Positions 43,640 through 53,175 of a DNA stretch of 64,000 bases are shown piece by piece (the stretch's first letter is position 1; each line of letters starts with the position of its first letter). The notes beneath the pieces were generated by a model that worked only from the letters and a program-made list of their open reading frames with translations, did not search any database and was not told where the DNA came from. Source of the stretch: Bacillus marinisedimentorum. GTDB lineage: Bacteria > Bacillota > Bacilli > Bacillales > Bacillaceae_O. The translations under genes were made by a program, and so were the position numbers. The DNA is taken from positions 62,001-126,000 of the forward strand of contig NZ_LWBL02000041.1 in assembly GCF_001644195.2 (NCBI RefSeq), in the 5' to 3' direction.

Positions 43640-44956
43640 CTAAATTGGCTGTTTTTCCAGAGAAGCCTTTACTTTTACAATTCTTTTTTCATCCGCTTCC
43701 TCTACAGTAAAACGAATATGATTGTATGTCACTTCCGGATGGTCATCTTTTTGTGGAATATAACCAAGCATATCGATGATAAAACCGCTTAACGTATCAT
43801 AATCCTCGACAGGCAGGTTCGTTTTTAACATGTCTTCCACTTCATGAAGATTGACAATGCCGGAAATAAGAAAGGTATTTTCATCTATCGGAATGATTGA
43901 ATCTTCCTCATGTTCAAGTTCATCATGTTCAGCTGTGATGGAACCGACGATTTCTTCCATAATATCCTCAATCGTGACAATGCCATCCGTTCCTCCGTAC
44001 TCATCGATCACAATGGCCATATGTGTATGGCTCATTTGAAATTCTCTAAAGAAATCATCAATTTTTTTCGACCCTATCACATATAAAGGCTCTCTCGAAA
44101 GTTCTTTTAAGCTGAAATTCCCGACATCCCCATTCTCCATAAATTGTATTAGATCCTTAACATGAAAAATGCCGATAATATTATCCAGGCTATCCTGATA
44201 AACAGGGAAGCGGGTATATTTTTCAGCACTGACGATATGAACAACTTCTTTAAAATTAAAATGGACAGGCAAGGCGACAATGTTTGTCCGATGTGTCATA
44301 ACGTCTTCCACATCTTTGTTATCAAGTTCAAAAATATTGTTGATCATCACTTTCTCATTTTCTTGAATCGTTCCTTTTTCTTCACCGACATCAACCATCA
44401 TCCTGATTTCTTCTTCTGTCACATTGTCATCAGGTGCATTGGGATCCACTCCAAAAAGTCTTACAATCGCATTCGTTGAGACGGTTAAGAGCTTAACGAA
44501 AGGTGAAGAGATTTTTGATAACACTGTAAGTGGCACCGCGGCAAGGTTGGAAATGGCCTCCGCTTTGGTCAATGCCAGCCGTTTTGGAACTAACTCCCCC
44601 AACACTAACGTAAAGTAGGAAAGGATAAGCGTAATCACAATAACCGATACAGCCTCAAGCACTGCCTGCGTCCCCGGAACTCCCAATGCCACCAGCCAAT
44701 CGGCGAAACTTGCCGCAAAGCTCTCAGCCGCAAAGGCACTGGCTAAAAAACCGGCCAGGGTGATGCCGATTTGGATAGTGGCTAAAAAGCGGCTCGGTTC
44801 CAATAAAAGCCGGTGAAGCAGGATTGCCTTCTTATCTCCCTTTTCAGCCAGTCTTTTGACCTTGTTATCATTTAACGAAATTAATGCAATTTCTGAAGCT
44901 GCAAAAAAAGCATTTAACAAAATGAGAATCACTAAAATAGGTATTTCTATACCCAA
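43640..44956 (-). CDS. CorC/HlyC-type CNNM-domain protein (YhdP/YrkA family)
   Basis: Membrane protein of 438 residues: DUF21/CNNM membrane domain (1-190, helices such as IPILVILILLNAFFAASEIALI and LATIQIGITLAGFL), paired CBS domains (about 205-330, VMTHRTNIVALP; MAIVIDEYGGTDGIVTIED) and a C-terminal CorC_HlyC domain. Relatives are tied to magnesium efflux. ATG; AAAA-rich leader with TGGAGG. Single gene. Confidence 0.9.
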   Translation of the reverse strand: MGIEIPILVILILLNAFFAASEIALISLNDNKVKRLAEKGDKKAILLHRLLLEPSRFLATIQIGITLAGFLASAFAAESFAASFADWLVALGVPGTQAVLEAVSVIVITLILSYFTLVLGELVPKRLALTKAEAISNLAAVPLTVLSKISSPFVKLLTVSTNAIVRLFGVDPNAPDDNVTEEEIRMMVDVGEEKGTIQENEKVMINNIFELDNKDVEDVMTHRTNIVALPVHFNFKEVVHIVSAEKYTRFPVYQDSLDNIIGIFHVKDLIQFMENGDVGNFSLKELSREPLYVIGSKKIDDFFREFQMSHTHMAIVIDEYGGTDGIVTIEDIMEEIVGSITAEHDELEHEEDSIIPIDENTFLISGIVNLHEVEDMLKTNLPVEDYDTLSGFIIDMLGYIPQKDDHPEVTYNHIRFTVEEADEKRIVKVKASLEKQPI

Positions 44957-45169
44957 GAAAATTCAGCCTCCAAAAAACATTTAGTAGTCAATATTGATAA
45001 CTGATTAAGGATATTGCCGTCACAGCAATCAATTCAGTATGCACCCTTAAACAAGAGAATTCTCTTTTATTATGCACCACTTCATTTGCTTTTTACATAG
45101 TTTATCCTTTTTTACCTGTGCATCTGTATGAACGGAGACATGAGATGAACTTCCATATAAAGAAAACCC

Positions 45170-45374
45170 GCCGATGGCGAGCCTTTAGGCGAAGACAGGG
45201 GCGTAGTTGCCCTTATCTATAATCTTAAATTTGCCACTGCGTGGAAATCCTCCCTTGCTGACAATTTATACTTTCCTATATGGTAAAACAACCCGCCGAT
45301 TAGCGAGCCTAGCGATATTGTTAAAATTGGCAGCTGCATCGAATTGCTCCCTAGCCGACAATTTCCTGTATAGA
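45170..45374 (-). repeat. two tandem imperfect units of about 110 bp, each ending in a small terminator
   Basis: On the minus strand each unit runs from a GGGAG-type ribosome site through GCAATTC/GGATTTCC-CAG and ends with GGCTCGCCATCGGCGGGTTTT or GGCTCGCTAATCGGCGGGTT. The two share order and many blocks (AATTGTC, GGCAAATTT/GCCAATTTT, GGCTCGC, CGGCGGGTT). In the layout of repeated type I toxin loci, but not a match I recognise. Confidence 0.5.
45217..45339 (-). CDS. candidate small hydrophobic peptide
   Basis: 40 codons: MQLPILTISLGSLIGGLFYH, then a charged tail KYKLSAREDFHAVANLRL. One likely membrane helix at residues 3-19. ATG has GGGAG seven bases upstream, the usual strong spacing here. 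It starts in the first unit of a tandem repeat and reads into the second, whose equivalent start is ACG. Could be a small toxin or membrane peptide, or chance. Confidence 0.35.
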   Translation of the reverse strand: MQLPILTISLGSLIGGLFYHIGKYKLSAREDFHAVANLRL

Positions 45375-45404
45375 AAAAGCCCCTCCATTCAGAGGGACTT
45401 TTTC
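45375..45404 (-). terminator. terminator of the gatCAB operon
   Basis: Minus strand AAAAAGTCCCTC, TGAATG, GAGGGGCTTTTT. Confidence 0.9.
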
Positions 45405-45406
45405 CT

Positions 45407-46834
45407 TTAGCGCTTATCCATTTCTTCAATAAGAAGCTTGTTGACCATCGGCGGGTTCGCCTTGCCTTTGGTCGCTTTCATGACCTGGCCGACGAGGAAA
45501 CCGAGGGCGCGGTCTTTGCCGTTTTTATAGTCTTCGATGGACTGCCCGTTTTCATCAAGAATGCCGGTGACAATCTTGCGGAGCTCGCCTTCATCGGAGA
45601 TTTGCACAAGCCCTTTTTCTTTGACGATCGCTTCAGGGTCGCCGCCTTTTTCAATGAGGTCTTTGAAGACCTTCTTGGCGATTTTGGAAGAGATCGTGCC
45701 TTTTTCGATCAGGCCGACGAGTTTTGCCAGGCCTTCCGGTGTCAGGGCTACATCGTGGAACTCTTTAGCGTTCTGGTTCAAGTAGCCGGACACTTCACCC
45801 ATGAGCCAGTTGGCCGCCTGTTTCGCATCGGCGCCTTTGTCAATTGTCGCTTCAAAGAAATCGGACATTTCTTTTGTCAGCGTGAGCACGTGGGCGTCGT
45901 ACGCCGGCAGGCCAAGTTCGTTCACATAGCGGGCGCGGCGCTCATCCGGCAGCTCCGGAATCTGGGCGCGGACTTTTTCCTTCCACTCGTCATCGATGTA
46001 AAAGTCGACAAGATCCGGTTCCGGGAAGTACCGGTAGTCATCGGAGCCTTCTTTTACACGCATGAGGATCGTTTTCTTCGTCTGCTCATCGTAGCGGCGT
46101 GTTTCCTGGAGGATTTCTCCGCCGGCGAGCAATTCTTTTTCCTGGCGTACTTCCTCATACTCCAGTCCCTTTTGCACAAAAGAGAAGGAGTTCAAGTTTT
46201 TCAGCTCGGTTTTCGTACCGAATTTTTCCTGGCCGATCGGGCGGATCGACAGGTTGGCGTCGCAGCGCAGCGATCCTTCTTCCATTTTACAGTCGGATAC
46301 GCCGGTGTACTGGATGATCGACTTCAGTTTTTCCAGATACGCATACGCCTCTTCGGGCGTGCGCATATCCGGCTCGGATACGATTTCGATCAGCGGTGTG
46401 CCGACACGGTTGAAGTCGACGAGTGAGCCGTCATCCGTGTGGGTCAGCTTGCCGGCATCCTCTTCAAGATGAAGGCGGGTGATGCCGATTTTTTTCTTTT
46501 CGCCGTTCACTTCGATTTCAATCCAGCCGTTTTCGCCGATCGGCTTGTCAAACTGGGAAATCTGATAGGCTTTCGGGTTGTCCGGATAAAAATAGTTCTT
46601 CCGGTCAAACTTCGTGTCGGTCGCGATTTCGCAGTTAAGCGCCATGGCCGCGCGCATCGCGAATTCGACGGCCTGTTTGTTCATGACCGGCAGCACTCCC
46701 GGGTGGCCGAGGCAAATCGGGCACGTTTGCGTATTCGGGGGTGCACCGAAATCTGTTGAACAGCCGCAGAAAATTTTCGAGTTCGTTTTCAGTTCGACGT
46801 GGACTTCAAGTCCAATGATCGTTTCAAAGTTCAT
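45407..46834 (-). CDS. gatB: Asp/Glu-tRNA amidotransferase subunit B
   Basis: 475 residues. The GatCAB enzyme converts Glu-tRNA(Gln) and Asp-tRNA(Asn) to the amide forms; GatB carries the tRNA-binding and kinase function. It begins [20 protein letters not shown], with zinc-site cysteines CGCSTDF...CPICLGHPG and the [10 protein letters not shown] motif, then a C-terminal YqeY-like domain. ATG with AGGGGGG upstream, 15 bases after gatA. Essential in organisms without GlnRS. Confidence 0.96.
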   Translation of the reverse strand: MNFETIIGLEVHVELKTNSKIFCGCSTDFGAPPNTQTCPICLGHPGVLPVMNKQAVEFAMRAAMALNCEIATDTKFDRKNYFYPDNPKAYQISQFDKPIGENGWIEIEVNGEKKKIGITRLHLEEDAGKLTHTDDGSLVDFNRVGTPLIEIVSEPDMRTPEEAYAYLEKLKSIIQYTGVSDCKMEEGSLRCDANLSIRPIGQEKFGTKTELKNLNSFSFVQKGLEYEEVRQEKELLAGGEILQETRRYDEQTKKTILMRVKEGSDDYRYFPEPDLVDFYIDDEWKEKVRAQIPELPDERRARYVNELGLPAYDAHVLTLTKEMSDFFEATIDKGADAKQAANWLMGEVSGYLNQNAKEFHDVALTPEGLAKLVGLIEKGTISSKIAKKVFKDLIEKGGDPEAIVKEKGLVQISDEGELRKIVTGILDENGQSIEDYKNGKDRALGFLVGQVMKATKGKANPPMVNKLLIEEMDKR

Positions 46835-46849
46835 GTCTGGTTCCCCCCT

Positions 46850-48307
46850 TTACAGTTCCGGTTTCGCTTTATGATGGTCTGTTGCCTGTTCGTAAGCATG
46901 GGCAACACGGTAAACGTTACTTTCGTCGAAATGCTTGCCGATGATTTGCAATCCGAGCGGCAGGCCGTTTGAGAATCCGCACGGCACGGAGATGCCCGGC
47001 ACCCCTGCAAGATTCACAGGGATTGTCAAAATATCGTTTGCGTACATTGTCAGCGGGTCATCGATCTTTTCGCCGATTTTGAAAGCCGGCGTCGGTGTTG
47101 TCGGCCCGATGATGACATCGTAATCTTCGAACACTTTGTCAAAATCATTTTTGATCAAGGTCCGGACTTTCTGGGCCTTTTTATAATACGCGTCATAGTA
47201 GCCGGAGCTGAGGGCGAATGTGCCGAGCATGATGCGGCGTTTCACCTCATCGCCGAACCCTTCGCTGCGCGTCTTTTTGTACATGTCGATCAAGTTTTCC
47301 TCACCTGTCGCGCGGACGCCGTAACGGACGCCGTCGAAGCGGGCCAGGTTGGCGGATGCTTCAGATGATGCGAGCAGGTAGTAGGTCGCAACCGCATATT
47401 TGGAGTGCGGCAGGGATACTTCTTCCCATGTCGCGCCCATGCCTTCAAGCACTTTCAGGGCATCTTTTACGGAGTTGCGGACGTCTTCGTCGACGCCTTC
47501 ACCGAGGTACTCCTTCGGTACGGCGATTTTGAGGCCTTTTACATCGCCGGTCAGGGATGACAGATAGTCTTTTACATCAACATTTGCTGATGTGGAATCA
47601 AGGTCATCATGGCCTGCGATCGTCTGCAGGATGTAGGCGTTGTCCTCAACCGTGCGCGTAATCGGACCGATCTGGTCAAGCGATGATGCGAACGCGACCA
47701 GGCCGAAACGGGAAACGCGCCCGTATGTAGGCTTCAGGCCGACAACGCCGCAGAATGCTGCCGGCTGGCGGATCGACCCGCCTGTATCGGAGCCGAGTGA
47801 GAAAAACACTTCGCCTGCCGCTACCGATGCAGCGGAACCGCCGCTGGAGCCGCCCGGGACATATTCGGTGTTCCACGGGTTGCGCGTGCGGAAGAAGCCG
47901 GAGTTCTCATTGGAGGAACCCATCGCGAATTCGTCCATGTTCAGCTTACCGATCGTGACGGTTTCGGCCGTGTTCAGTTTTTCAACAACCGTTGCGTTGT
48001 GCAGCGGGTTGAAGTTGGCGAGCAATTGGCTCGAGCATGTGGTGCGCAGGCCTTTTGTCGTGATGTTGTCTTTGATGCCGGCCGGAAGCCCGTAAAGCAG
48101 CCCGAATTCCTTCTTCTCGCCGAGCGCTTCGTCAAGTTCGCTGGCATATGCGCGGGCGTTTTCTTCATTCAGCGTGAGAAACGCCTTCACTTTGTCGTCG
48201 ACCTGTTTGATGCGGTTGTACGATTCATTGACCAGGTCGGTTACGTTGATTTCTTTCTTATGTAACAGCTCGTGTATTTCACCGATGCGTTTATCGAATA
48301 ACGACAT
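46850..48307 (-). CDS. gatA: Asp/Glu-tRNA amidotransferase subunit A
   Basis: 485-residue amidase-signature glutaminase; it releases ammonia from glutamine for GatB. The Ser-cis-Ser-Lys site is visible: [10 protein letters not shown] (Lys) and [13 protein letters not shown]...[11 protein letters not shown] (two Ser). Full family length. ATG behind AGGAGGGG, 13 bases after gatC. Confidence 0.96.
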   Translation of the reverse strand: MSLFDKRIGEIHELLHKKEINVTDLVNESYNRIKQVDDKVKAFLTLNEENARAYASELDEALGEKKEFGLLYGLPAGIKDNITTKGLRTTCSSQLLANFNPLHNATVVEKLNTAETVTIGKLNMDEFAMGSSNENSGFFRTRNPWNTEYVPGGSSGGSAASVAAGEVFFSLGSDTGGSIRQPAAFCGVVGLKPTYGRVSRFGLVAFASSLDQIGPITRTVEDNAYILQTIAGHDDLDSTSANVDVKDYLSSLTGDVKGLKIAVPKEYLGEGVDEDVRNSVKDALKVLEGMGATWEEVSLPHSKYAVATYYLLASSEASANLARFDGVRYGVRATGEENLIDMYKKTRSEGFGDEVKRRIMLGTFALSSGYYDAYYKKAQKVRTLIKNDFDKVFEDYDVIIGPTTPTPAFKIGEKIDDPLTMYANDILTIPVNLAGVPGISVPCGFSNGLPLGLQIIGKHFDESNVYRVAHAYEQATDHHKAKPEL

Positions 48308-48320
48308 GCTTGTACCCCTC

Positions 48321-48611
48321 CTATTCCAGGACAGACGGGACCTTGACCTGGCCGTCCTGCTTGTCCGGTGCGTTTAACAGCGCTTCTTCCTGTGTAAGCC
48401 ATTTGCGGGCGTTGTCCTCGCGAAGCACATTTTTCATATCAAGAACGTGGGTGGTCGGTTCCACATCTGTTGTATCGAGTTCGTTCAGCTGCTCTGCAAA
48501 TGAAATGATGTTATCGAGTTGTTTCGTGAACACTTCCGCTTCATCTTCCGTAATCGACAGACGGGCAAGATGCGCGACATGCTTCACCTGATCCTTATCA
48601 ATCCGAGACAT
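48321..48611 (-). CDS. gatC: Asp/Glu-tRNA amidotransferase subunit C
   Basis: 96-residue belt subunit that holds GatA and GatB together. Starts [18 protein letters not shown], ends [20 protein letters not shown], both conserved. ATG with AGGTGAAGAGG upstream. First gene of gatCAB. Confidence 0.95.
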   Translation of the reverse strand: MSRIDKDQVKHVAHLARLSITEDEAEVFTKQLDNIISFAEQLNELDTTDVEPTTHVLDMKNVLREDNARKWLTQEEALLNAPDKQDGQVKVPSVLE

Positions 48612-48726
48612 TCCTCTTCACCTCCACGGTTATTTCGAACCTTGTGCAATGCTATTATCATACCAAAAATAACAGGTGCGAAGCAAGATTGCGGGCTGGT
48701 ATGGCGCCCGGAATTTGTGAAGCGGC

Positions 48727-48853
48727 TTACAATGTTGTGACGGCGGACTGACAATTGCGGGGATTGCCTGGGGGATTGCCTGGCAATTGCCAGGCATCTA
48801 TAGGTCTTCAGACTCATCATTGCCTGGCAATTGCGAGGCAATTGCCAGGCAAC
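48727..48853. repeat. cluster of overlapping GGCAATTGCC palindromes
   Basis: TTGCCTGGCAATTGCCAGGC occurs near 48775-48795 and again near 48822-48852, where it is doubled (GCAATTGCGAGGCAATTGCC). The arms can pair inside each copy and between copies. It lies between gatC and the putP terminator. Confidence 0.75.
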
Positions 48854-48865
48854 GCCCTCCGCCAC

Positions 48866-48900
48866 AAAAAAAGACCCTCTCTCCAAGAGAAAGGGTCCCA
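48866..48900 (-). terminator. terminator of putP/opuE
   Basis: Minus strand: GGGACCCTTTCTCTTGGAGA, GAGGGTC and T7. Confidence 0.9.
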
Positions 48901-48916
48901 CCAACCTGCACAGCAC

Positions 48917-50371
48917 CTACAGGTTTTTCGCTTTATCAAATTCTTCAAGTATTTCATTGGAAGGCTGCGGTCCGACTTTGCTGAAGATCATGATGGCGAT
49001 CCAGCCGAGTACGAAGCCTGGAACGATTTCGTACAGGTCGAAGATTCCGCCTTCGAGCGGCTTCCAGATGACGACGGTCAGTGCGCCGACGATGATGCCG
49101 GCCAGTGCGCCGTTGCGGGTCATGCCTTTCCAGAACAGGGACAGGATGATGACCGGTCCGAATGCGGCACCGAATCCTCCCCATGCGTAACTTACGAGTT
49201 CAAGGACTTTGCTGTCCTGATCGCTTGCAAGCAGGATGGCGATGAGTGCGATTGCAAGCACTGAAATACGTCCTACCCATACAAGCTCGCGTTCGCTCGC
49301 ATTTTTGCGGAGGATCGCTTTATAAAAGTCTTCCGCAACTGCACTTGATGATACAAGCAACTGGGAGTCAATCGTACTCATGATGGCAGCCAGGATTGCG
49401 GCAAGCAGGAAGCCGGCTACCCATGGATTGAACAGGATCTGTGTAAATTCGATAAATACGGTTTCGCTGTCCGGAAGCGGGTTATCCGCAAAGAATGCGA
49501 TACCGGCAAAACCGGTGAAGATCGCACCGAACAGGGAAAGCACCATCCAGCCCATGCCGATCAGGCGTGCTGTCGGGATATCCTTGATGGAACGCACCGC
49601 CATAAAGCGGACCAGGATGTGCGGCTGGCCGAAGTAGCCAAGGCCCCAGGCAAGCAATGAAATGATTCCGAGCGTTGTCATGTCCTGGAATACATCAAGA
49701 TAGGCAGGATCGATTGAACCCGCAGCATTGACGGTTTCGCCCCATCCGCCGATATTGGAAATCGCCACAATCGGCACGATGATCAAGGCAAGGAACATGA
49801 GAATCCCCTGGATGAAGTCCGTCCAGCTGACGGCCAAAAATCCACCGAGGAACGTGTATGAGATTATGACGATGGCACCTATCCAGAGGGCCTGGTTGTA
49901 GGTTAATCCGAAGGAGCTGACAAATAGTTTCGCGCCACCGACGAGTCCTGATGAAGTGTAGAACGTGAAGAATAATAAAATGACCAGGGCAGAAATAACA
50001 CGTAAAAACTTTGATCCGTCACGGAAACGGTTCTCAAGATAGTCCGGGATTGTGATAGAATCATTGGCAACTTCCGTGTAGCTGCGCAGCCGCCTTGCGA
50101 CAAACTGCCAGTTCAGGTAAGCACCAATGGCAAGTCCGACAGCGATCCAGATTTGGTTCATCCCGCCTGCATACATTGCACCGGGAAGTCCGAGCAAGAG
50201 CCAGCTGGACATATCTGAAGCACCGGCACTGAGTGCGGCGACACCAGGTCCGAGGCGTCTTCCCCCAAGTACATAGTCTGATAAATTGCTTGTTAGTCTG
50301 TAGGCCGCAAAACCAATTGCCAGCATTCCGACCAGGTATACGATAAACGTTATTAACGTGGCTGTATTCAT
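48917..50371 (-). CDS. putP: sodium/proline symporter (PutP/OpuE)
   Basis: SSS-family transporter of 484 residues with about 13 helices. Sodium-site and proline motifs: GASDMSSWLLLGLPGAMYAGG (45-70), YVLGGRRLGPGVAAL, and SYAWGGFGAAFGPVIILSLFW. In B. subtilis the gene at this place (before gatC) is opuE, used for osmoprotection, while the gene next to a P5C dehydrogenase is putP, used for catabolism. Here it is both before gatC and after pruA, so either name fits. ATG with AGAGGAG upstream, five bases after a 32-codon accessory gene. Confidence 0.9.
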   Translation of the reverse strand: MNTATLITFIVYLVGMLAIGFAAYRLTSNLSDYVLGGRRLGPGVAALSAGASDMSSWLLLGLPGAMYAGGMNQIWIAVGLAIGAYLNWQFVARRLRSYTEVANDSITIPDYLENRFRDGSKFLRVISALVILLFFTFYTSSGLVGGAKLFVSSFGLTYNQALWIGAIVIISYTFLGGFLAVSWTDFIQGILMFLALIIVPIVAISNIGGWGETVNAAGSIDPAYLDVFQDMTTLGIISLLAWGLGYFGQPHILVRFMAVRSIKDIPTARLIGMGWMVLSLFGAIFTGFAGIAFFADNPLPDSETVFIEFTQILFNPWVAGFLLAAILAAIMSTIDSQLLVSSSAVAEDFYKAILRKNASERELVWVGRISVLAIALIAILLASDQDSKVLELVSYAWGGFGAAFGPVIILSLFWKGMTRNGALAGIIVGALTVVIWKPLEGGIFDLYEIVPGFVLGWIAIMIFSKVGPQPSNEILEEFDKAKNL

Positions 50372-50376
50372 GTTTT

Positions 50377-50475
50377 CTATTCTCTCCTCTCAGTGAAATA
50401 AGTAATAATCGATAGTATGACTAGTAGCGGCATTGGAACCATGAGCCAAAACCATGTTGCAGCTGTTAATGACAT
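50377..50475 (-). CDS. symporter small accessory protein
   Basis: 32 residues, MSLTAATWFWLMVPMPLLVI followed by LSIITYFTERRE: one membrane helix with a positive tail. ATG behind GGGGGTG at five bases, and its stop overlaps the ribosome site of the symporter gene. Such miniproteins are found directly ahead of SSS-type carriers and are thought to be subunits. Size and position support the call; no homology search was done. Confidence 0.7.
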   Translation of the reverse strand: MSLTAATWFWLMVPMPLLVILSIITYFTERRE

Positions 50476-50925
50476 TTCGTCACCCCCGTTATTAGTTTGA
50501 ATACTATATGCAATCACATGCAATTTTCTATTTTTTATTTTTCCAGAATATCACATGTGAGTTGCCGGCCCTTTCAGAAAAACCATTATCCATCGTAACA
50601 CAACGTCGATAATTTGCCAGCGATCCGAATTGACAGGATTAACAGTGATGAATAAATATACACACTGCACACTTATTTATCATAATATTTGATATATAGT
50701 AAATATCTATTCACTAAAAAGAATAAAATTAAATCAGTTTTTGTAACACTTTTGACACACTTGTAATGAATTCATCTAAAATATTACACTATTCCAAAAC
50801 GAATGTCATTTTAAAATTTTTAGATATTATTCGTTAAAAGTATTTCTTGTTATTCTATATGGCCGTTCTCCTGTAATCGTTTGCAATCCAGCAAAAAGAG
50901 CCCTGCAAGAGGGCTCTTTCATTTA
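50476..50925. promoter_or_regulatory. AT-rich promoter region of the symporter operon
   Basis: No gene. The segment 50640-50850 is strongly AT-rich, with several TATAAT-like and TTGACA-like boxes, but I cannot fix one promoter. The pruA terminator lies at the right end. Confidence 0.4.
50893..50920 (-). terminator. terminator of pruA
   Basis: Minus strand: AAAGAGCCCTCTTGCAGGGC and TCTTTTT. Confidence 0.9.
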
Positions 50926-52473
50926 TTAATATAATTCGGAGACTGTTTTCGGCTGCATATGAAGCAGCAGGTAGTCCGGTCCGCCGGCTTTCGAGTCGGT
51001 TCCGGACATGTTGAAGCCGCCAAACGGCTGGTAGCCGACGACTGCGCCGGTGCATCCTCTGTTGAAATAAAGGTTTCCGACCATAAAGTCTTCACGCGCC
51101 TGTTCCAGATGGAGGCGGTTATCGGAAATGACAGCGCCTGTCAGGCCGTAAACCGTATTGTTCGCAATCTTGAGGGCTTCATCATAGTCTTTCGCTTTTG
51201 TAAACGCGACAACCGGTCCGAAGATTTCTTCCTGCATGATGACCGCTTCCGGATCGACGTCCGCGAATACGGTCGGCTTGATGAAGAAGCCTGTTGAAGT
51301 GTCCCCTTCACCGCCTGTCATCAGCTTGCCTTCTTTTTTACCCTGGTCGATATAGCCCATGATTTTGTCATAAGCGCCCTGGTCGATGACCGGTCCCATG
51401 AAGTTGTTGTCGTCTGTCGGATCACCCTGGGTCAGTTCATTTGTCAGTTCAACGACACGGTCAAGCACCTGGTCATACACGTCTTGATGCGCAACGACGC
51501 GTGAGCATGCTGAACATTTCTGGCCGGAGAAGCCGAATGCCGATTTGACGATCGACTGGGCCGCAAGCTCAAGGTCTGCTTCGCTGTCGACGACGATTGT
51601 ATCTTTTCCGCCCATTTCGGCAAGGACGCGCTTCAGCCATTTCTGGCCGTCCTGCACGACCGCTGCCCGCTCATAGATCCGCTTGCCGACATCAAGGGAG
51701 CCGGTGAAGCTGATGAAACGGGTGCGCGGATGGTCAACGAGGTGATCGCCGACTTCTGCTCCGCTGCCAGGAATGAAATTGAATACGCCTTTTGGAATGC
51801 CTGCTTCAACAAGCACCTCCGCAAACTTGGCCGCAACGACCGGTGTCGCACTCGCCGGCTTCAGCAGAACGGTGTTCCCGGCAACAAGCGGGGCAACTGC
51901 CGTGCCGCACATGATCGCAAACGGGAAGTTCCATGGTGAAATGGTGACGCCGACGCCAAGCGGAATATAGTTGAAGCGGTTTTCTTCAGACGGATGCGAG
52001 TTGATCAGCTGTCCGTCTTTAATGCGCATCATCTGGCGTCCGTAGTATTCCATGAAATCAATCGCTTCAGCCGTATCGGCATCCGCTTCAATCCACGGCT
52101 TTCCGGCTTCTTTTACCATCCAGGCGGAAAACTCATGCTTGCGCCGGCGCACAATGCCCGCTGCCCGGAACAAAATGTCCGCACGCGCGTCTGGACTTAC
52201 CTTGCGCCACATTTCAAATGCAGCATCCGCTGCTTTATGGGCTTTTTCGGCAAGATCCTTGTTCGCTTTCGATACATAACCGACCACTTCCTCTTTGTTG
52301 GCAGGGTTGCGTGAAACGATTTTGTCCTCCGTCTTCACCCATTCGCCGTCAATCAGAAGATCATATTCTTTCCCAAGCTCGGACTCAACCTTTTTAAGCG
52401 CTTCCTGAAAGGCCTTCTTGTTCTCCTCCACTTTGAAATCCGTCAAGGGTTCGCGTGAATAAGCCATTACCAT
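50926..52473 (-). CDS. pruA: L-glutamate gamma-semialdehyde dehydrogenase
   Basis: NAD-dependent aldehyde dehydrogenase of 515 residues (rocA/pruA type) that oxidises P5C to glutamate, last step of proline and arginine breakdown. Catalytic motif [14 protein letters not shown] (Cys near 320), the general base AEMGGKD (Glu near 287), cofactor [12 protein letters not shown] and [12 protein letters not shown] with AAGGAGG upstream. It precedes the proline carrier on the same strand, a sensible proline uptake and use pair; a proline dehydrogenase gene is not in the window. Confidence 0.93.
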   Translation of the reverse strand: MVMAYSREPLTDFKVEENKKAFQEALKKVESELGKEYDLLIDGEWVKTEDKIVSRNPANKEEVVGYVSKANKDLAEKAHKAADAAFEMWRKVSPDARADILFRAAGIVRRRKHEFSAWMVKEAGKPWIEADADTAEAIDFMEYYGRQMMRIKDGQLINSHPSEENRFNYIPLGVGVTISPWNFPFAIMCGTAVAPLVAGNTVLLKPASATPVVAAKFAEVLVEAGIPKGVFNFIPGSGAEVGDHLVDHPRTRFISFTGSLDVGKRIYERAAVVQDGQKWLKRVLAEMGGKDTIVVDSEADLELAAQSIVKSAFGFSGQKCSACSRVVAHQDVYDQVLDRVVELTNELTQGDPTDDNNFMGPVIDQGAYDKIMGYIDQGKKEGKLMTGGEGDTSTGFFIKPTVFADVDPEAVIMQEEIFGPVVAFTKAKDYDEALKIANNTVYGLTGAVISDNRLHLEQAREDFMVGNLYFNRGCTGAVVGYQPFGGFNMSGTDSKAGGPDYLLLHMQPKTVSELY

Positions 52474-52593
52474 TGTTGACCCATCCTCCTTTTTATGTAT
52501 GCGTTTTCATACCACATCTACCATTCTACCCGATACCGGGAAAAGGTTCAATGGATTGGCCGGCACACCATTCTTTTAAAAAACTGGTGGAGT

Positions 52594-52967
52594 TCATTCA
52601 TTTTCCCACGATAAAGTGAAGCTGCCTTTATGCTTTTTGCCTTCTACCTGCATCTTATATTTGCCAGGCCTGCTGAGTTTGACCGAATCCTCCGGTTTTA
52701 TCGTTTTATAGGTTTGACCCTCTCCATCCAGCACCTTTGCAATCAAATCCCCCTCTTCTGTCTTCGCCTTAAAGGTGACGGTAAGCGCCTCTCCATCATC
52801 AATCGTCACTTTCTTGAAATAATGGCCTGAAAAATTTCTGTATTCCCCGCTTATTTCATTCTTTGAGGCATCGACTTCCCAACCGTAATTCCATATGAAC
52901 CGCCAGTGCAGCCAATCAAGTTTGCCAGCAGCAAAACCATCACTATCGTCCGCAGCCTTTTTACCAT
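52594..52967 (-). pseudogene. small lipoprotein gene with frameshift
   Basis: ATG 52967 behind AAGGAGAGG opens a lipoprotein signal MVKRLRTIVMVLLLANLIGC (lipobox LIGC) but this frame stops after 38 codons. The other frame, without a start, continues as WNYGWEVDASKNEISGEY, then an Ig-like beta domain to SFTLSWENE at 52594. Joined, they would give a normal lipoprotein of about 120 residues. One base lost or gained near 52890-52910 explains it. It may be a real pseudogene or an error in the sequence. Confidence 0.65.
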
Positions 52968-53175
52968 ATGGTTCCTCTCCTTACATGGATTTAATGTGTA
53001 TACGTTTCATCTATTTAAAAGTTTAGCTGTTCACCAAATTGCCACAGGACTTGCCTATAATTTCTTTCAGCTTTCCGGTGACTTTTCCGAACCTGTGTAT
53101 GGTAAACTTAACTTTTGCAGTACCGTAGTTTCATATAGCTATTGCCGATATAAAACAGCCAGGGAGTGACGTCGG

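Noticed and set aside
45602-46426. 274-codon plus-strand frame opposite gatB
   Set aside because: Antisense shadow of gatB codon bias; no start site or family.
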